DNA from: Papiliotrema nemorosa
Taxonomy: Eukaryota; Basidiomycota; Tremellomycetes; Tremellales; Rhynchogastremaceae
Assembly: GCA_032158125.1 (NCBI GenBank)
Contig: JASKOT010000040.1
Location: 1 to 64,000, forward strand
Length of the DNA: 64,000 nucleotides
Reading direction: 5' to 3'
The stretch's first letter is position 1. Every line of letters starts with the position of its first letter. The position numbers were made by a program, and so were the translations under genes. Under the pieces are notes generated by a model. It made no database searches. It saw nothing but the letters and a program-made list of their open reading frames with translations, and had not been told where the DNA came from. This document shows, one piece after another, positions 57,978-64,000 of this stretch.

Positions 57978-59908
57978 CAATTCCCAACCGGTGATAAGGT
58001 CGCGGTACCAGCGCACTCCCCCATCGCCTACAGCTTGATCGTCTCGGACCAAACCGACGGGTTCTCGGACTCCTGGAGGAGGCGCAATCTGTTCGATAGA
58101 CTCCATAAGCTCTTTGGTCAGACCGATGGGTAGATTCTCATGTGACGAGATCTCCAACAACGAGAACCCTCTCTCCACCGATGCGGCGCCAGTTGTGTAC
58201 TCTTCCTCGCTGTCGTTCAAGGTGGGATCGACGTGTGACGTGTTCAGACGAGAGATGATTCGGGTCAAGATGGCTGGCGGGGCGTAAGAAGGCGTATGCA
58301 ACACGCGCAAAGAGGAAGGAAGGGCAAGGAGGTTGATGGGTGGATTTGTATGATCAGGCAGAAAGGGCAGGATCGCCATCAATGTCGAAGGAGGCAAGAG
58401 AGCTGTAAAGTCAGGATGAAATTCAGTTATCGCGGAATTCGACGCACCAACACCTCTTGCTCTCATCCATAGACCCCAGACTTCATCCAGACCTATCACA
58501 CCACGACCTTCTTGACCCGTCATCAGACCCTTTCCGCCTGATTCTGCGCCAGTCAAGAGTTGACCGAGCTCTTTCGCCAGACCTTGCGAGTACTTTTGCT
58601 CGTCGCGGACCATATCCGCGGTCAAGGCTGGTGCAGGTAGACCTAGCTGAACGAGGGAAGATTGAATCAGGGTGGCTTCTTCGTTGGTTACTGCTCCAGA
58701 CGTTGACAATTTAGCATTGAGCGATTGAGCCATCTTGACCTACCATGTCAGCGACACTTGGCGACATTGACTCACCATTTCTCCCGCTCGGACCATGAGT
58801 ACTTCGAGATCTTTGAAGGCGTCTTTCATGTGATCGTCCTGGTTCTTGGCATCCAGCGACATGGTCTGCAGGATCCCATCTGTTCATAAGCCGGTCGAGC
58901 AGAAGCCGATGGAGTAGGGCACGTACCTATACCAGCACTGGGCCGAGGAGTTTCAACGCCATTCGCAGGTGTTGCTCCTCGATCTGTTCTAGACGATGCT
59001 GAGCTTCTTTCCCACACTTTATCGCTCAAGACACCCTTCAGCTTCTTATATGCATCTTTCTCTCCACCCCGACGAAAACTGAGTCGAGCAGTGTCCATCT
59101 TCCCTTCGTCAATTATCGCGGTAGTCGGGACGGTTGCAACTGGGCCAATGCTTTGAGTTCTCGGCAGTGGCGTCGAGCATATCTCACACGAAGTGAGAGA
59201 CGGATAGTTAAGGAATGTGCAAGCCGGACAGGCTATTTCCTTTGCTTTTGGCGTGGCCGCTTCGGTTGATATCGGCGTCCTTTCTAGGGACAATGACGAA
59301 CGACTGGCGGGTACAGGCGTAGAGGATCTGGTTGCAGGGGTCGAAATGCTCTTGGCCAGCTCGTAGCCCACTCCACATAGTCCACACTTCGACTTCCGTA
59401 TACCGTCCGGACCAGCTTCAGCATTGACATAACCGCATACACCGCACGTCCAGCTGCCTTCTTCCGAGCCCATACTGACAGCCGTTCCGGTTGTAGGAGT
59501 CGGCCCGAGGGTGAGGGTAATCTTTGCTGAAGATCGCATGAAACCCGTGTAGAATTCCGTTTGGCGGATGAAGCGAAGACTACATTGTAGACCTGGAGTC
59601 TTGCGGGTGGAAGAGGAGGGGGTGGGAGATGGTTCCGGGACGAGAATCAGGCGATGGGTAGTGAGGTGGACTGTGAGAGATTGATAGTCGGGCACCTTGT
59701 TATTGCTACCATATTAGCTGCACTCTCGGCAAAGAAGCAGCCCGGCGCAGAGGTTTAGAAGAGATACGACTTACCCCTCATAGAGCCCTATCCCGTCCCA
59801 TCCACCTATCCACGATTCGCCCTCTTCCAGTGAAGCAGAAACACTCTTCTCCCGTATACTCCATGTCGACCAGTACTTTGTCGACAACCCCTTGGGTATG
59901 TTGGTCAT
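57978..59908 (-). CDS. VPS36: ESCRT-II subunit Vps36
   Basis: Part of ESCRT-II, which sorts ubiquitinated membrane proteins into multivesicular bodies. Complement read from 59908: MTNIPKGLSTKYWST, then GGWDGIGLYEG joined to NNKVPDYQSLTVHLTTHRLIL, the split GLUE domain that binds lipid and ubiquitin. Two NZF-type zinc fingers are inserted: WTCGVCGYVNAE...KCGLCGVGY and IACPACTFLNYPSLTSCEICSTPL. After a linker the winged-helix region runs KMAQSLNAKLSTSG, LPAPALTADMVRDEQKYSQGLA and ends YRDLITGWEL. The start exon is under 60 codons and lies in a different frame from a longer open frame at 59778-59990, which I reject. Two NZF fingers match the yeast form. About four introns. Confidence 0.92.
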
Positions 59909-60096
59909 CTCCACAACCAGGATAGCTGGCGACAGGTTGTACAAAGAATGAGAGAGGTGTCAACGGTGAGAGGGTTGTTGTTGCCGTCATTATCCTGAAA
60001 GGTGATTCACCTATTGCAATCTTTTCAGATTTCGAGCTTCAACTTCTGCACCGTTGAACCGCCTACACACATTGGCAAGGATTTGCGAAGCGCACT

Positions 60097-61445
60097 ATGG
60101 CAGAGTCCAGTAAAGGAGATCCAGTAGACTTCGACGATGAGGAGACCGCCTTTTCCGAGCTGCCCGAGCCCATGGTCTTGCCCGTTCAAACGATGCTCGA
60201 CAATTTCCAAACCGTCAACGTCCTTGCCCCGCTGGTCAGATGCTCCAAACTCCCCTTCCGACACTTGTGCAGTCTATACGAGACTCACGTGAATCATACA
60301 CCTATGATCCTTGCCGAAGAATTCTCTCGACATCAAGTAGCTCGTACGAGCGATTTTTCCACTTCGACCGATGAACGAGGAGTGTACTGGATGGAACCTC
60401 GACACGCGGGGAGTTCACGTCATACAATACATCCGGAAGATAGGGTCGCAAAGACTTATCATATCCCAAGAACGTATACCCGACTTCCACCTACTGCTGC
60501 CCCACCTACAAAGCATTCTGTGTTGGTTCGAGGAAGTCTTATAGCCCAATTTGCCAGTCCGAACGGAGCCTCCTTGGCTGATGCGGCGGAGCTCATAGCG
60601 CCTTATGTGGATGGGATCGACCTGAATTGTGGATGTCCACAGAAATGGGCGTATCAAGAAGGAATCGGATGTGCATTGTTGAGGAAACCAGAGTTGGTGA
60701 GGGATATGGTGAGGTGTGTAAAGGACAGGATGGGATGGAATTGGCCCGTCAGTATAAAGATCAGAGTTGATCCTGATTTGAAGTGAGATTGACCGCTGTC
60801 TTTTTTGCTAGTGGCTGATCGATCAGATTGACGGATACTTTGGTGAGATCAGGACTGGCGGCTGGAGTCTCGCATATCACGATACATGGACGAACGAGAC
60901 ATCAAGCGTCGACCGAACCTGTCAACCTTGACGCCATCAAATTCGCTGTAGAATGTGCCAAGGGAGAAGTACCCACCGTCGCCAATGGTGATCTTTGGGA
61001 TCTGAGCGATGCCGAAAAGATGAGAGCAACAGGTGTGAATGGTGTCATGGGTGCTCGTGGATTACTCGCAAAGTGTGTTCACCCAATTTTTGAACCCCTA
61101 TATAAGCGTTGACATCCAGTCCAACATTATTTGCCGGTTACGACAAGACTCCATCTCATGCTGTCGAGCAATTTGTAAATCTGTCTATGGATTATGGGTT
61201 CATCTTTCCCTTGTTGTAAGTCTGTCCCACCCGGGATTTGCACAAAATCACAGCTCATTCTCAGTCACCGCCATCTGGCATATATGCTGGAGAGCCGATT
61301 CTCCCGAGCAGAAAAGACCTGGTTTAACACAATGTGTTCGTCGGTCGGAGCGATAGATCACCTACGATCCAGAGGAATCGACTTTGAAGCTTCCAAAGGG
61401 ACAATATGGGATGCTCGTCGTGGTCGGACCTTATTGCGAGTCTGA
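60097..61445 (+). CDS. DUS4: tRNA-dihydrouridine synthase (Dus4-like)
   Basis: FMN enzyme that reduces uridine in the tRNA D-loop; yeast Dus4 acts at U20a/20b. Exons 60097-60782, 60827-61072, 61120-61215 and 61265-61445 sum to 1209 nt (402 aa). Motifs: NVLAPLVRCSKLPFRHLC, LIAQFASPNGASLADAA, DLNCGCPQKWAYQEGIGCALL with the catalytic Cys near GCPQ, VSIKIRV, ITIHGRTRHQ and VNGVMGARGLLANPTLFAG. The order is the TIM barrel plus a small helical domain. Compared with most Dus4 proteins it has an extra loop of about 50 residues (around 100-150: HPEDRVAKTYHIPRTYT). Intact. Confidence 0.92.
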
Positions 61446-61572
61446 AAAAGCATCCTCATTCAAAAGTTGGACCTGATGCATGATAAGATAGGTTGTACAG
61501 TACGATTGACATGACATTTTTAGCTTCTTCTCGAGATATTCACCCTGCACATTCAATGCATGCCCCTGCTTC

Positions 61573-63812
61573 TCACTTGTCCCGCGCCGACTCGTATCGT
61601 CTCGCATTGGCCTCTTGTTGAGCCGCAATTTTGCTCTCTGCCCTTCTCAGAGCCGCTAGATCGACATCAACCATTTCATGATCTTCTGACGGAATGTTCT
61701 TGAGACTTCTTCCTCTAGATCGACTTCTGGCTCGAATCCCGTTCTCCTCGGCCGATAACGAGTGGCCACTTCGGAGTTCATATTCCGGGGCAGCCTGTGT
61801 ATGCGTTCGTACCTCTGGCGTCGATTCGGGAGAGCTCTTCTTGGACGAAGAAGCGAATGGACCTCGAGAAGGAGTCGGCGCTCGAGTAGGTAGGGTCGAA
61901 GTGGCTTCGTAATTGCCCTCCAGGTCTCGCTCGTGATAGGCGTAATCTGCAACGTACTCGCCGAGCTCGACATCGTCCATACCAACGATCTCAGCCTCTT
62001 CCGTGGATCGGAAGTGAAGCCCAGGGATCAGGTTTATCACGAACATGATGGCGTAGGTGACGGCGAAAGTCCACGATGTGCCGACGACAATCCACTGGAG
62101 AGATGAGATTTCGTAATGACCTGTTGAGGGTTGAACTCACGGCAATCTGCTTGTACATTTGCTTCCAATTCTGATCCATCCATCCACCATCAATGGCCAG
62201 GTATCCGTCGTTCGCAGCGACAGAGGATTGGGCAAAGAGTCCAGTCATGAAGCATCCGACCATTCCAGCAAGAGCGTGGACCGAGAAAATATCCATGCTG
62301 AATAAGTCAGCCGCCACTCATTGAATGACTATCTATACTCACGGATCATCAACCCGCATGGTGTTCTTGAGTCGAGTGCACAAGTTGGAAACAGCTGCGG
62401 CAACGACACCGACCAGAGCCGAGGCCTGACATCAGCATACTACCTGCATTCGATCGCAGGACGCTTACTGGAGCGCCGATGAAACCGGCAGCAGGTGTGA
62501 TTGCGACGAGACCGGCAATGGCACCAGTGCAGAATCCGACAACCGACCATTTACGTTCCAATCGGAAATCCATGATTAACCAAGTGATGGCACTGATGTC
62601 AGTGAGCAAGCTCAAACACGGCTTGAGCCACGTCACTCACCCCGTCGATCCAGCCAAGTTGGTATTGAAGATAGCAAGAGCGGCCTTGAGGGAAGCAGCA
62701 AAACATGAGCCTCCGTTGAATCCAAGCCATCCGACCCAGAGCAGCATTGTACCCAGGACGACTTGACTGAAGCATCAGCGAGAAGGTGTGTAAACCAGGC
62801 AAGTAAGACATACCTAACGTTGGATGGCTTGAAGACCACTCGTTCAGTGCCGTACCCTCTTCGTCGACCGATAAAGTACGAATAGGCCAGTCCACCAATA
62901 CCGGAGGCAATCTCGACAGGGACACCACCGGCGTCTGATCATTAGCACGAGTGGAATATGAACTTGAGCGAGGTGAAGCTCACAACTGTCATGTCAGCAC
63001 TTGTGCCACTTAGCAGATAACAAGAACTCACTCCAAGACTCCCCACTTGGCTGCCCATCCGTGAGAACTCCAGATCCAATGTGCGAGCGGATCATACACC
63101 AAGGTAGTCCAGCAAAAGATGAAAACCATGGCGGGTAACAGCCTGCTTCGTTCTGCTGCTGCTCCGAGCAGAATGGCAGGGACAAGCGCCGCGAAGCACC
63201 TGCTCATGAGTCGCTCTCCTCCTTCAAAAGTCGTGACACGTACATTTGATACCACGCAAAGACAATTTCGGGTAGCTTTCCATTCGTTTCTGGGATAGCT
63301 CTATCGAGGACCCATCGGAAGCCGACATTTCTGCGCCAGTCAGCGTGTCGTCATTAAAGATACCAAATAAACTTGCCGTCCGTCTCCCAAGAATGCTCCG
63401 CCCGTTGAACTGAAGACCAACGAGTATCCGATAAAGAACCATTGGAACGATACCACCGCGAGCGAGATGATCGATAGGAACAGTAGCGTCAATGCATTTT
63501 TACGTCGAGCCAATCCGGAATATAGGTAACCCAGTCCCGGCAACTATAAAGTAAGACATTGTTTGTTTGCATGTAAAGTGAAGGCGAAAGATGGACACAC
63601 CATGAACACGATGAGAGCTCCGCAGAGCATGACAAATGCGCTGTCTCCGGGATCGAAAGCTACATGGTCAGGAAGGGAAGGCTTGGCGGAGAAATTAGTG
63701 GTGACTCACCGGCGACTTCTCCATCTACCGTGGTGATGAAATCTGTACCTAGCGGGTTGATGTTGAGGTTGGCCTCGTCGCCCGTCAAACTACCATATGT
63801 GACATTGACCAT
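61573..63812 (-). CDS. ammonium transporter (AMT/MEP family)
   Basis: High-affinity ammonium channel of the plasma membrane, eleven helices, often a sensor for filamentous growth in fungi. Complement from 63812, MVNVTYGSLTGDEAN. Helix blocks: CGALIVFMLPGLGYLYSGL, SLAVVSFQWFFIGYSL, FAALVPAILLGAAAER, TLVYDPLAHWIW with the first twin His and the conserved Asp, GVPVEIASGIGGLAYSYFIG, and TMLLWVGWLGFNGG. Then VVGFCTGAIAGLVAITPAAG, and DPMDIFSVHALAGMVG with the second twin His. The cytosolic C-tail is long (about 130 residues), acidic then Ser/Arg-rich (SRSRGRSLKN), a likely phospho-regulated part. Eight or so short introns. Intact; 188 bases of upstream sequence lie before the window end. Confidence 0.95.
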
Positions 63813-64000
63813 GGTGGCTAGAGTGCTTGCGCTCTATGCACGTCGATCTTGAATTTTTAGGGTTTTTCAGGTGAGCAGGGGGCAGGAAATGATCGAGGGG
63901 GTGTTTTTGGAAGACTCTTGGCGGGGACGATCGAGCAGCGACCAAGCAGCCTGCTAAAAACGAGGATTTTTCTGAAGGCGGGTCGGTTCTGGGCTGTGTG
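63813..64000. other. upstream of ammonium transporter
   Basis: 188 bases to the window edge; probable promoter and 5' leader of the ammonium transporter. No other feature. Confidence 0.5.

Noticed and set aside
59778..59990. 70-codon open frame at the 5' end of VPS36 (-)
   Set aside because: It is in the wrong frame. The Vps36 N-terminus (GGWDGIGLYEG) is in a different frame starting at 59908.

Overview
The window is nuclear DNA from a basidiomycete fungus, most likely a Tremellomycete (Cryptococcus/Kwoniella/Tremella group). The evidence is dense split genes whose introns are mostly 38-60 nt, with GTRNGT donors, CTGAC/CTAAC-like branch sites and YAG acceptors. Gene order is compact and on both strands, and the proteins are fungal (Zn2Cys6 factor, GH5 exo-glucanase, GT32 mannosyltransferase, alternative oxidase, TFIIIC90). 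I found no rRNA, tRNA, CRISPR, phage or intact transposon. Exon boundaries were read by hand from splice consensus and protein continuity. In most multi-exon genes the summed exon lengths divide by three, which supports the models.

Layout, left to right: cytoplasmic isoleucyl-tRNA synthetase (+); Zn2Cys6 regulator (+); FAD monooxygenase (-); kinesin-8 motor (+); secreted M28 aminopeptidase (+); ZPR1 (-) divergent from a TFIIIC90-like protein (+); alternative oxidase (+); a HAD-like hypothetical (-); a 72-aa membrane protein (-); GT32 glycosyltransferase (+); a 103-aa membrane protein (-); methylthioadenosine phosphorylase (+); a 133-aa hypothetical (-); GH5 exo-1,3-beta-glucanase (-); TBC-domain protein (-); G-protein alpha subunit (-). 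After a 1.8 kb gap come an MBD4-like DNA glycosylase (+), a RING plus RRM protein (-), DUG1-type dipeptidase (+), an Oca/Siw14-like pseudophosphatase (-), a 1186-aa protein with a disordered N-terminus and an MDR domain (+), a membrane protein (-), an unknown 475-aa protein (+), a bifunctional lysine-ketoglutarate reductase/saccharopine dehydrogenase (+), ESCRT-II Vps36 (-), Dus4-like dihydrouridine synthase (+) and an ammonium transporter (-).

This is ordinary housekeeping chromosome, not an accessory island or gene cluster. The genes do not form an operon-like system. Themes that recur are nitrogen and sulfur recycling (ammonium transporter, dipeptidase, MTA phosphorylase, lysine catabolism, secreted peptidase), translation and tRNA (IleRS, Dus4, TFIIIC, ZPR1) and cell wall/glycan work (GH5, GT32).

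The most unusual items are a 5-nt micro-exon that carries part of the catalytic DxD motif of the GT32 enzyme; a RING-RRM protein; the fusion of about 800 disordered residues to an MDR domain; a phosphatase-fold protein lacking its CX5R catalytic loop; two 19-nt poly-C runs; and a perfect 13-bp hairpin upstream of the G-alpha gene.
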